Below are positions 1 through 8,539 of a stretch of DNA of 16,649 nucleotides, piece by piece. Numbering within the stretch: position 1 is the stretch's first letter; each line of letters starts with the position of its first letter. Source of the stretch: Amoebophrya sp. AT5.2 (Eukaryota; Sar; Dinophyceae; Syndiniales; Amoebophryaceae); assembly GCA_005223375.1 (NCBI GenBank), contig RXOD01004988.1, positions 1-16,649 on the forward strand. Reading direction: 5' to 3'. The notes under the pieces were generated by a model. That model saw only the letters and a list, made by a program, of their open reading frames with translations. It was not told the origin of the DNA and ran no database searches. Made by a program: the position numbers and the translations under genes.

Positions 1-103
1 GAGGAAGTGACGCAAGCACTGCAGAGCGACAGGCAGGAGGCGCGAAGAATGTTCTGTGTGGTCTCGTATTTTGTCTTGTATTTCGTATTCGTCTCGTAGT
101 CAG

Positions 104-3100
104 TCTCGACAGCAGCGAAATCAACCACCTGCCACAAATGCCGCGAAAAATGGGTTTTTCACCCCTCTAAAGACGCTCACCACCATCGGGTACGGGGTGC
201 CGGATCCGTATTTCAACCACTGCCCGCACATGATCGGCGTGCTGGCGGCGCAGGTGCTCACGAACCTGTTCTGCATGTCCGCCGTGATCGGGACGGTGCT
301 GACGAAAATCTCGAAGGGGCAGAAGCGCGCCGCGACGGTGATGTTTAGTGAAGAGGCCCTGGTGGAAGAAATCGACGGCTATTTGTATTTTGCGTTCCAA
401 CTGGGGGAGCTACGAAAAACCACGCTGATCAAAACAACCGTGCGCTGCTTCCTGTGCAAACACGACGACGCGGTGCTGGAGGGGACGGCGTGCGGGCGGG
501 CGATCGAGAGACTGCTGGAAAAAACAGTGCAGAAACAGAGGGAAAGACTGGAGGAGCTGCGGGAAGAATGCAGAGAGGAACTGCGAGAGAAGCTGGGGAT
601 CGAGCTTTGCAACATGGTGCCCGAGGGGGATGTTGGGGAGGCTGAGGGCGAGGAGCAGGGGCGGGGAGTAGAGGCTGAAGATCAAGGGGAAGAAGAAGAA
701 GAAACCGGGCGAGATCTGCACTCGCGCGGTCCCGCCTGTGCAGCTGGAGTTGTAGATCCTTTGGCTTCGGACTCGGACAGCTGTGAATACGCTTGCAGCC
801 GGCGGCGCGGACAGGCCCTGCGCGACAATGTCAATGGCCCAGAGCATGAACAAGTGCAGGCGCTGGAGCAAATACTTGATGCGGCTCGCATTCGATCGCA
901 TGGCGGAGAAGAAGCTGCAGGAGAAGCGGAAATAAAGGAGACCCCTATTCAGCTCGCGCTATCGTCTTTGACGGAGAAGCAGTTGGATGAGTGCTGCGCC
1001 GCGGGATGTTGCGGCGCGCGGTGTCCCTCGTCACGCTGGAGCATGGACAACCTGGAAGCAAACTTGAAGCAGGTCCTCGAGGCGCGCGCGGCGCGGCGAA
1101 AAACCTCCAAGTTCGCTGGTCCTCGTGGCTGTTCAGAAGTACCGCCCCGCGCGGTCGTTCATCAGAAGCAAAAGAGTAAGAACACGGACAAGCAAAGACT
1201 GGACTCGGATTCGGATTCCGCCGCCCGCTCGGACACACGGACGGTGATGTCGGACGAAAACCTCCTGGATGACGTAGCAGTCCTGGATGTTGGGGATAAT
1301 TATATCACGACGACCAACGTGAACGTAGTGATCGCAGCCGAACAACAGCATCTTCATCAAGGAGCCCCCGAACTTGATGATGCAGCTGCGGTCCCTGGGC
1401 CAGTGGCAAGTGGAGGTACTGAAGAGGCCGCCGACGTCAAGTACAGGAGCCAGCACGAGCAACGGCCGAGTGAAGCGCCCGCTGCGACAAATTCCATCTC
1501 GTCGCTCACAGAGAAAAATCTGCTGCAGCTAAGCGGCGGCAAACAGCATAGTAGGTGTCCGCGCGCGACGGCTGCAAACAAGGAGAAGGAGCACAAGGAG
1601 GTCCTCCTTGACGAGGCCCAGCAGATTGACCTTCCGCTTGCGGCAGAGGACGATCATGAACAAAATGCGACGTGTGCCGCTGGCGGGCTTGTTGATGGGG
1701 CGCCTCCTGAAGATGGGCAGGACCGGAACGAGGACGACTGCAGCCCCGTGCACGGGCGCGAGCCCCCGGATTTACAGGACTTTTCGATGGCGATTTTGGA
1801 GTGTAGTTCCGATCATTTCGTTCTGCAGCACTGGCGCGACGGCCTGGAGGGGGAGCCGCTGCGGGTGCGCCGCAGCATTCTGCACCGCGTCGTGGACCGC
1901 TTCCTCAACGCGCCCGGGGCCGAGGGGGAGGCGTTTCATCAAGCCTCCGAGCAGTCCGAGTCCTTTATTTTGGGCGAGACGAAGTGGAAGTTGAGAAGCG
2001 ATGTCGCCAATGCTCCTGAGCCGGTGATGGAGAACCCGACTCCGTTCGCCGGCGTGGACGAGGTCGGCGAACAGAATCCGGTCATCGATCACCAGACGAA
2101 TGTGGAAGACGAAGTAGACCATGAAGGCAAATGCGGTCCGCCCCCGACGCTGCTGGTTTTGAAAGAGGGCGCGAGTGCCGTGTCGCTGGTGCCGAATAAA
2201 GGGGACTGGGACCACGGGGCAAGGACGAGCGACGCGAGCCCTGTATTTGGACTTGGAGATGAGGAGCAAGAGCCGCATCAAAGGACCACTCCTGATGAAG
2301 CGGGCAGTGAGGCGCCAGCCGCGCGGCTGGAAGAGACAAGGGCAAGGCATGACCATGAGTCTCGCCCGGAGCATCTTCTGCCGCTGCAGCAGGCCGAACG
2401 GCAGGCACAAAGCGTGTTGCCTCGGCCCACCGCTGGCGATGTGCACACGAGCGATTTTGTGCAGCGGAAGTGCGGTGTGACCCTGCCGAAGCCGAACCTC
2501 GCGGCGAGCATTTCGCACAATTTCCTCGCGACCAAGGCGCTCAGTGTGGATGGGGGCAATCGGTATACCGATTGCCCCCATCTTCGGTTGAGCTACCAGC
2601 CGCCCCGATCTCCCGAGTTCGGGCGACGAGTTCGGACGACGTCGGTGGACGCCTCGCCGATGTCAGAGGTCCTGAAGCCCACGTTTATTCAGGACGACGA
2701 AGACCTGCGCGCCCCTCCCAGCACACTGGAGGACTTTCCAGAAACTTGTAGCGGGGTCGGCGACGATGGACCGATGTTGCGCTCGAACGTCGAAGCGCAG
2801 AAGACGACTTTTGATGAAAACGAAAAGGTGGCGCGAGAGCAGCTCGCCGATAGAGCGGCTTCCTGGGAGAAGGCCGCTAAAGTCGAAGAGGAGCACGCGA
2901 TTGAAGGAGACCACGACGCTGTATGCAGCGACCTCGGAAGCAACGAGTTCGGTGCTGGCGCGCGTATTGATTCTGACTCCGAAAGCGATCCAATTCGCGA
3001 CCGTAAAATATCGCCCCGGAGCGCGCGACCCTCTGGCAGAAAGAACCTTCAGAGCAGGATGCTGAATGCCACAGTTGATTCGAGGTGGAACTACAAGAAC

Positions 3101-4594
3101 ACAAAGCATCTCTCGACCACCACAAGGCCTCCCATCACCGCAGAATACAACCCGGACCACGTCGACCTCCTCTGCCCGCCCCACCCACACCTCCACCTCC
3201 AACAGGAAAACCCTCGTCCGCGGCACTTGTACTACTTTCAGCAGCACCGGATGCGGCTGCAGAATCCCTCCGACCGCGAGGGCGGCAACATCGACCTGGA
3301 CCTCCCGCAGAAGGTCCTCCACCGCATCGACCAGTACTCGCCGGTGGTGCCCAACGCGTACCGCGATGCGCTGCTCTCCGTCGAGGACGCCTTCTTCTAC
3401 TCCGAGCCCTTCTGCGAGCGGAACCTCTTCTCCGCGGTCGCGCTGCCCTGCTGCGTCCTGTACCAGGATCGTTGTGCTCCTTTTCAAAGGGTAACGGACG
3501 AGCCATCGGATTTTTATATCGAGGACAAGAATCAGGAGGAGCACAGTGCCAGCATCTTTTGCTCAACAAGTAGAACACCAGGCGTTCGGCCGCGTCGTTT
3601 GCTGACCAAGACCCCGCTGGAGCTGTCTTCGTGCGGGGACCAGCTCACCGCGGGCCTGCGCGAGGCCGACGCGGAGATGGGCAGCCGGTGTGCGAAGGTG
3701 TGCAACGTGTGCGGCGAAAACTTCCTCACGGACCACGAGCTCTTTCTGCACTGTCTGCACCTCTCCGACGAGCACGAGAGGACGGAGGCGAAAATGCGGT
3801 TCGTCGGGCGGAAGCCGCAATACGCGACGCACGGGGGACTGCTGCTGCTGCTGCAGTTCCGCTTAAGGAACGATATCTGGAAGGCAGACGTGCTGCAGCC
3901 CTTCTTAGAAGAGTACCTGGAGCAGGGAGTGAGAGGGAGTGGTGACGAGGGTGAGGACGCGACGAGCAGCTGTTCATCGTCGGAGACGGAGACGGAAACC
4001 TGCTCACCATCAGAGGACGAGGCATCCTCACTATCAGAGGACGGGAATGAGAAAGCGGATATCTACTTTGACGATGGTGAGAGCGCCGACGAGAGCAGAA
4101 GTGGATACGCTGATGAAGAAACGGCGCACTCGCATCTTCTGAATCATTGCGAAAAACAGGACGAGGGCCATGCATTCATCGACCTGGAGGCCGGCGGCGG
4201 AACGGCACCGACATCGAAAATAACATCGGCCTCGCCTACAAGAACGCCCCGCTGTGGTCCACATCAAAGCCAAAAGACCGTCACCTGGAGTGAGAAGCAG
4301 CACGAGACTTGGGCGTACAACGAAACGGATCAGGATCAGCACCTTCGGCCATCGGTCGAGCGCGACGATATTAATCCTCTCGAGGGGCAAACGCAAAGGC
4401 CCAGTCCGAATTTTTTCGAATTCATGGTGATGGTCGAGGGCACGGAGCCCATTACGAGCCACCCGATCCAGGCGCGGTACAGCTACATACCCACCGAAAT
4501 CCACTTCGGCCGCGCCTTCACCAGCTGCGTACACCCGAAAAAATCCAACCTGGTCATCGACTACTCCAAATTTCAAGCCAAAAACGGCCGCTGA
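104..4594 (+). CDS. Inward-rectifier (Kir-type) K+ channel with giant cytoplasmic insertions; 5' partial
   Basis: Residue numbers count codons from position 56. The frame shows a Kir pore: pore helix, filter TTIGYG (residues 42-47, 179-196), a post-filter cysteine (C56) as in vertebrate Kir, second membrane helix (about 57-85), then a basic linker (KGQKR, 87-91) where Kir channels bind phosphoinositide. The first cytoplasmic strands follow (DGYLYFAFQLGELRK to VRCFL, about 107-133). About 920 acidic, low-complexity residues intervene, beginning with a coiled coil (151-184). Kir fold resumes at YYFQQHRMRL (1059) and LHRIDQYSPV (to 1097), is broken again by about 345 residues with a C2H2-like finger (1216-1235), and ends with FFEFMVMVEG (1453) to DYSKFQ, just before tandem stops TGA TAA. 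The membrane-1 helix is missing, so the gene starts left of the window. The frame can be extended to 56 only through a GTG codon; positions before about 104 look like intron, with acceptor AGs at 99, 103, 112 and 115. It probably conducts K+ across a membrane as a tetramer. Family assignment is firm; start and rectification are not. Confidence 0.85.
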   Translation, partial: SRQQRNQPPATNAAKNGFFTPLKTLTTIGYGVPDPYFNHCPHMIGVLAAQVLTNLFCMSAVIGTVLTKISKGQKRAATVMFSEEALVEEIDGYLYFAFQLGELRKTTLIKTTVRCFLCKHDDAVLEGTACGRAIERLLEKTVQKQRERLEELREECREELREKLGIELCNMVPEGDVGEAEGEEQGRGVEAEDQGEEEEETGRDLHSRGPACAAGVVDPLASDSDSCEYACSRRRGQALRDNVNGPEHEQVQALEQILDAARIRSHGGEEAAGEAEIKETPIQLALSSLTEKQLDECCAAGCCGARCPSSRWSMDNLEANLKQVLEARAARRKTSKFAGPRGCSEVPPRAVVHQKQKSKNTDKQRLDSDSDSAARSDTRTVMSDENLLDDVAVLDVGDNYITTTNVNVVIAAEQQHLHQGAPELDDAAAVPGPVASGGTEEAADVKYRSQHEQRPSEAPAATNSISSLTEKNLLQLSGGKQHSRCPRATAANKEKEHKEVLLDEAQQIDLPLAAEDDHEQNATCAAGGLVDGAPPEDGQDRNEDDCSPVHGREPPDLQDFSMAILECSSDHFVLQHWRDGLEGEPLRVRRSILHRVVDRFLNAPGAEGEAFHQASEQSESFILGETKWKLRSDVANAPEPVMENPTPFAGVDEVGEQNPVIDHQTNVEDEVDHEGKCGPPPTLLVLKEGASAVSLVPNKGDWDHGARTSDASPVFGLGDEEQEPHQRTTPDEAGSEAPAARLEETRARHDHESRPEHLLPLQQAERQAQSVLPRPTAGDVHTSDFVQRKCGVTLPKPNLAASISHNFLATKALSVDGGNRYTDCPHLRLSYQPPRSPEFGRRVRTTSVDASPMSEVLKPTFIQDDEDLRAPPSTLEDFPETCSGVGDDGPMLRSNVEAQKTTFDENEKVAREQLADRAASWEKAAKVEEEHAIEGDHDAVCSDLGSNEFGAGARIDSDSESDPIRDRKISPRSARPSGRKNLQSRMLNATVDSRWNYKNTKHLSTTTRPPITAEYNPDHVDLLCPPHPHLHLQQENPRPRHLYYFQQHRMRLQNPSDREGGNIDLDLPQKVLHRIDQYSPVVPNAYRDALLSVEDAFFYSEPFCERNLFSAVALPCCVLYQDRCAPFQRVTDEPSDFYIEDKNQEEHSASIFCSTSRTPGVRPRRLLTKTPLELSSCGDQLTAGLREADAEMGSRCAKVCNVCGENFLTDHELFLHCLHLSDEHERTEAKMRFVGRKPQYATHGGLLLLLQFRLRNDIWKADVLQPFLEEYLEQGVRGSGDEGEDATSSCSSSETETETCSPSEDEASSLSEDGNEKADIYFDDGESADESRSGYADEETAHSHLLNHCEKQDEGHAFIDLEAGGGTAPTSKITSASPTRTPRCGPHQSQKTVTWSEKQHETWAYNETDQDQHLRPSVERDDINPLEGQTQRPSPNFFEFMVMVEGTEPITSHPIQARYSYIPTEIHFGRAFTSCVHPKKSNLVIDYSKFQAKNGR
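2549..2582. repeat. Perfect 34-bp palindrome inside the channel exon
   Basis: The two 17-base halves are exact reverse complements with no spacer; the centre is GGTATACC (2562-2569) and the ends are GATGGGGG and CCCCCATC. The next bases out (2548 G, 2583 T) no longer pair. It lies within the first insertion of the Kir-type channel and is read in frame as DGGNRYTDCPH. It may be a footprint of a palindromic insertion, a dimer binding site, or a fold-back sequencing or assembly artefact. Confidence 0.9.
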
Positions 4595-5271
4595 TAAATT
4601 GGTCGTTCCCCATTGATTTCTTTGACAACATGAACATGAACAAGAAGATTCTTTCGCTTTGATTCTTCGATAGTACAACCAGATCGCAGCGGCAGCCCTA
4701 CACTTGCCCCTGCCGGAACCTGGTCAGGAGCTGCTGTTGATACAAGCGTGGCACCCGCAAGCAGTGTTGTGCGCAAGAATTGTGCCAACGGTGGCGACAG
4801 TCGGCTTCACCGTCCTCGAACAAGAGTTTTGGATCATCATCTTTGATCTTATTTCGTATTCTTCTATAAGTGCGTGGACGGATGAGAATGTCGAGAAACA
4901 AATCACATGCCTGCTGCCGCGAGGGTCGCGATTCATTGTTGCAGGGTACTTTAAGGAAAAAAACGAAAACTATCCTGTCAATGACCACGAGAAATCTACC
5001 ATCTACGACATCTGCGAATTTCAGGGCCCCTTTCTTTCGGTTACAGCTACGCTTTCGCTTAGGATCATCGATTACCAACCAACCACGCAAAACCTATCTA
5101 CGTGAAGCAATTCTACTGCAAGCCGGAGCGATTTCATTCGTCGATCTTTTTCAGCCCTTGTTCATCTCGGACAGCAGAGGTCGTCAACCAACGCCTTTAC
5201 TGAAACACCGACATCTTCACTTCCGACAACAAACATCCACATTTCCTTCAAGTTAGCATAAAGTCCCATCG
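4595..5271. other. Spacer between the channel and VPS24; no recognisable gene
   Basis: This 677-bp stretch would hold the 3' UTR of the channel and the promoter and 5' UTR of VPS24. A 133-codon + frame (4704-5105) and a 130-codon minus frame (4698-5090) are open, but neither resembles a known family and they overlap each other. Two short strings also occur in the VPS24 intron: TCTATAAGTG at 4863-4872, and ACGCTTTCGCTT followed by GATCAT at 5049-5068. A 5'-UTR intron is therefore possible but not shown. Confidence 0.5.
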
Positions 5272-6077
5272 ATGTTCAACTTCTTCGGGTCTGCCGGTGC
5301 GTCCGGTGGGTCGTCCTCGTCCTCCACGACCAAGAACGCCAGCTCGGCGGAAGCATCGGCAAAAACCCAGAGTCGGGAGTGGCAGCGGAAGATGAAGCAG
5401 GAGATGCGGCAGATGGAGCGCGAGATCATGCGCATAAAACGCGAGGAGGACAAGATCAAGCGCGAAGTAAAGCAGTACGCAGCCAAAAACGAACTCACCG
5501 CCGTCAAAACACTCGCGAAAGAGGTATCTATAAGTGAACGCTTTCGCTTGAAGATCATGGTTATGCAACTTCTTGCGCCACAGCTTCCGTTCGCAAATCA
5601 ATGAATGTCTAACGCCAGCTGGTTCGTTCTCGTCGCGCCACGAACCGCATGTACGACGCGAAGACGCAGTTGAATTCCGTGTGCATGGAGCTCACCGCCG
5701 TGACTGCGCAGATGAAGATTGCGGACACTATGCAGGCGTCCACGAGCATCATGCGGCAGATGGGGCAGGTGGTCCGCATCCCGGAGGTGCAGCAGTCCAT
5801 GCGGCAGATGGCCACGGAGATGCAGAAGGCGGGGCTGATCGAAGAAATAGTGGGGGAGTCGATCGACGAGGCGTTAGGGGAGGACGGGGAGATCGAGGCG
5901 GACGCCGACGCCGAGACCGAGGCAGTGCTGAAGGAGCTGGCGCTGGACAACCTGGAGGGGCTGAAAGCGGTGGGCGGCGGGGCGCTGGGGAGTGTAGGGA
6001 GGAAAAGCGCGGTCGGGGGAACGACCAGCAGCGCAAGCACGAAGGCGTCGTCAGCAGAAACAGAAGCGCTGACGTGA
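5272..6077 (+). CDS. VPS24: ESCRT-III subunit VPS24/CHMP3 (two exons, 236 residues)
   Basis: Exon 1 is 5272-5523 (84 codons) and exon 2 is 5619-6077. Joining them in phase 0 gives the family's continuous stretch LAKE-LVRSRRATNRMYDAK across the junction. The core matches CHMP3: basic first helix (REWQRKMKQEMRQMEREI, about 35-52), KIKREVKQYAAKNELTAVK (61-79), STSIMRQMGQVVRIPEVQQ (125-143), MRQMATEMQKAGLIEEI (145-161), then an acidic helix (172-193). IPEVQ and MQKAGLIEE favour VPS24/CHMP3 over VPS2/CHMP2. ESCRT-III polymers assemble on endosomal and other membranes and drive budding and scission away from the cytosol; VPS24 co-polymerises with VPS2 and SNF7. A Ser/Ala-rich N-terminal stretch (7-30) lengthens the usual start. 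The C-terminus is a Gly/Ser/Ala tail ending ETEALT, without a visible MIT-interacting motif of the type ending human CHMP3. The first in-frame ATG, which begins MFNFFG, suits the family. Confidence 0.92.
5524..5618 (+). other. 95-nt spliceosomal intron in VPS24
   Basis: The donor is GAG|GTATCT and the acceptor is CGCCAG|CTG; a branch-like CTAAC (5609-5613) lies 5 nt before the acceptor AG. It interrupts the reading frame with stops and its removal restores the conserved KTLAKELVRSRR region. Phase 0. It begins GTATCTATAAGTG, a string nearly repeated at 8447-8460. Confidence 0.9.
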
Positions 6078-7760
6078 TCTAGTATCAGGTGGATGAAGAT
6101 GAACAGATACAGAAGGAATCTCAATCAATATCAACGATGAATGCAGCATGGATAGAAAACAAGTAGGACAAGCTGCACGATGACGATGACAATGTTTCAG
6201 TCCCAGTTTCCTGCTCCTCGTCCTCCAGCCGGTGGCGCGCCGAGGGGGAGCTGCCAGAGCCGGATGGCTCTTCCGCTGTGTTCGGGCACACACAAAAGTT
6301 GAAACCCACTCATCGAATACGAAGACTAAGAGATCAAGACCACGGCAAAAGTCAGCTGCGAAGAAGTTGAAGCTCTCGCGCACCTCCACGACTTGCGTTT
6401 TCTTCAAAAGACACCGCTGCGAGATGCACAAGGGATGGTGATGTAGTCTGAAGTTTTACCTAGAAGAAAGATGGAGCACCGTGAGCGTGATGTGATGTCT
6501 GTGCGTGATGTGTTTCTACTTGGCGTCCCAAGCCGCCTCAGTTCCCAGGCGTTCCGTTTCGGCGGCACTTCTCTCGACTATGCGGCCGGCGCATTCCCCT
6601 CCCGCTCCATGCCCATGGGTTGCGTGCGCCGATTTCGGCGGTGACGTTTTCGACGGCATGCCCACCAGAAACGGCAGCAGGAGAGAGATCGGGCAGCTCC
6701 GCCCCGGCGTCCAGACTCCCGCGCACGCGGAAACGCGTCGGACTCTTGACCTTGACGAGGATGGGAAGGCCTTGCGATGTTGTTCGACGATGTTCGTGTA
6801 TGGGTCCGAGCCGCGTCACGTTGTCTCCAGTCTGACGAAAGCCATCGACGCCCCAGCTGACAGCATGAGCGCCCGCCACAGCGGGAACGCGTGCCGCCGG
6901 GTCTGAAAAGGAGAGCAGTTCGCGCAAGAGGAAGCAGAAAAAGCCAGGCCAGAAGAGTTCAGCCAGATCGCTTGCGCGTGGTGGAAGCAGCAGATGAAGT
7001 TGGCGGCTGGTAACTGGCAGCCGCTGTCGGTCATCTTCGACGACTAACTCTAACGAAGCTGCGAGGGGAAGGCGCGCAAAAAACGCAGGGCGCTCCTCAA
7101 TTCCTCGCTCCCTGAGGCGCCGCCTCATGGGCCCGCGCGCGAGTGACTTGCTGGCGAAAGGCTCGGCCGTGCCGCGTCTGGTGCCGCGCTGGCGCCGCGC
7201 GCGGCATGCGGCTGACCTTGGTTGGTTCTTGTGATCTTCTGGCTGCTATTTCTACACTTTCGGGCTTGCTCGCTGGCTCGGGCGGGCGCTGGGAGTGGTG
7301 CGCTTTTTTTTTCCGTGTCCGTCTGCGCTTCTTTCCGCATCGCTTCGCGCCGAGTTCCTGGGTAGATGAGGAGCAGCGCGCAGCCAAGGACATAGACGCA
7401 AGCACGTACACAGGGCGCGGATTTGGATTACTATGAATGTATGTCGCATGACTATGATCGATCGAGGGCTGCAAGAAGCAAGAACCACGCAGCCCATCAG
7501 CAACAAATCGGCGGCGCAGTGGCGATTTCTTGCGCGTCGCGCTCAGGTGAGAGCGAGTGATCACGTGCACCCGCAAGCAGATGCTGAAAGTGAAAAATTG
7601 CGAAGACAGGCGCGCGCGATGAAAAAACGAAAAACAAAAAGAGAGACCTGCGACGCAGCTAAAAGCTAAAGACTCGCGCCGAAACAGAAAAGCTGCGGGC
7701 CGCCTTCCTTTGCTTCGCTCGATTCAATGACAATGAGCAGCCTAATTTAGTACTTCTACT

Positions 7761-7883
7761 ACTAGATCTAGATTCATTTCGACTTAGCGTTAGCGCTGTG
7801 GCGCTGGCGGTGCGCGATTCCTTACTCGAGGACCGAACAATCTTTCTGACCGACAGCTGTTCACGGTCCGGACGCCCATCGCG
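7761..7883 (+). repeat. Shared intergenic element, copy A
   Basis: It starts with ACTAGATCTAGAT (7761-7773) and ends with CCGGACGCCCATCGCG (7868-7883). Both strings recur exactly, in the same order and orientation, at 11663-11798 (copy B). Between them lies a small hairpin, CGTTAGCGC-TGTG-GCGCTGGCG (7788-7809), with two G-T wobbles. Eight T residues follow directly (7884-7891). The sequence between the blocks is otherwise poorly conserved between copies. It may be a structured RNA, a degenerate mobile element or a shared regulatory module; orientation is arbitrary. Confidence 0.55.
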
Positions 7884-8483
7884 TTTTTTTTGGGAAACAA
7901 ACCGCATCGTGCATGCGCCGAGGGCTTTGTTTGGCCACTGCATTATCTCAAAGGCGCACTTGCTTCTGGACTTTTTTCCCTACCGCCCACCCACCGCCGC
8001 CATGAGTTCGACCGGTACTATGAGCGATGTGTGACGGATAAAATATGTCGGCCGACGTCTTCTGTATTCTTCTCATTCTGGTGACTCTAAAAACTCGAAG
8101 ATCGAAAGATACAGTTTATAAATACGTTTATTTCTGTTCGTGGCGCTCACGCTGGCGACACGAAAGATACAAAGACAGGAAAATTTAAAGAGCATGAGTG
8201 AGCCACTTGTTCTTTCCGTTGCTGAAGTAGCAAGAACTAGAACTACAAAAAAACAGCATCAGCACCAGGAGATCCAGGAAGCTACGCATCAATGATGCAG
8301 AATCGACCGAAACCGGACATCGTCCAGGCGAGGGACTGAGCTGAAAACTATCAATCAATGCTGTAGAGATGATGAAGGAAGTCGTCGAGCACTGATTGTC
8401 ATTCAATGAGTTTTGATTTCCGATGCTGCTACAGGGCGAAGCCTATGTATCTATAAAGTGTACTTTCTCTGATGATCCTAAGG

Positions 8484-8539
8484 TTAAATCTTTCGAAGGT
8501 GGCACAGGATAAATCTTTCGAAGGTTAAATCTTTCGAAG
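8484..8539. repeat. Three copies of a TAAATCTTTCGAAG motif
   Basis: Copies lie at 8484-8500, 8509-8525 and 8525-8539, all direct and each centred on the palindrome TTCGAA. The first two are spaced 25 bp and the last two 16 bp. They end about 40 bp before the ATG of the 948-residue orphan gene, so a promoter-proximal or 5'-UTR binding site array is possible. The block falls inside a candidate UTR intron that would begin at 8447. Confidence 0.75.

Noticed and set aside
56..103. Start of the channel protein at 56
   Set aside because: The codon is GTG, not ATG; the membrane-1 helix is missing and the bases before 104 look like the end of an intron, so the gene is taken as 5' partial.
3135..3578. 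Arg/Gly/Pro-rich frames on both strands opposite the channel exon
   Set aside because: Shadow frames of GC-rich coding sequence; the + frame there carries the Kir strands.
4704..5105. 133-codon + strand open frame upstream of VPS24
   Set aside because: No recognised similarity; it contains strings also found in the VPS24 intron, so UTR or intron sequence is more likely.
6538..7128. 196-codon minus-strand open frame
   Set aside because: No family features, overlaps open frames on both strands in the same GC-rich stretch, and low-complexity Arg/Pro/Ala content typical of chance frames.
8002..8034. Short ATG frame in a strong start context (MSSTGTMSDV)
   Set aside because: Ten codons only. 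Splicing to the orphan gene at the best acceptor (8562-8563) does not keep the frame from either nearby GT, so no exon is called.
8406..8446. Possible first coding exon (MSFDFRCCYRAKP) before the GT at 8447
   Set aside because: The phase does not match the acceptor at 8563, and earlier acceptors meet the in-frame stop at 8560.
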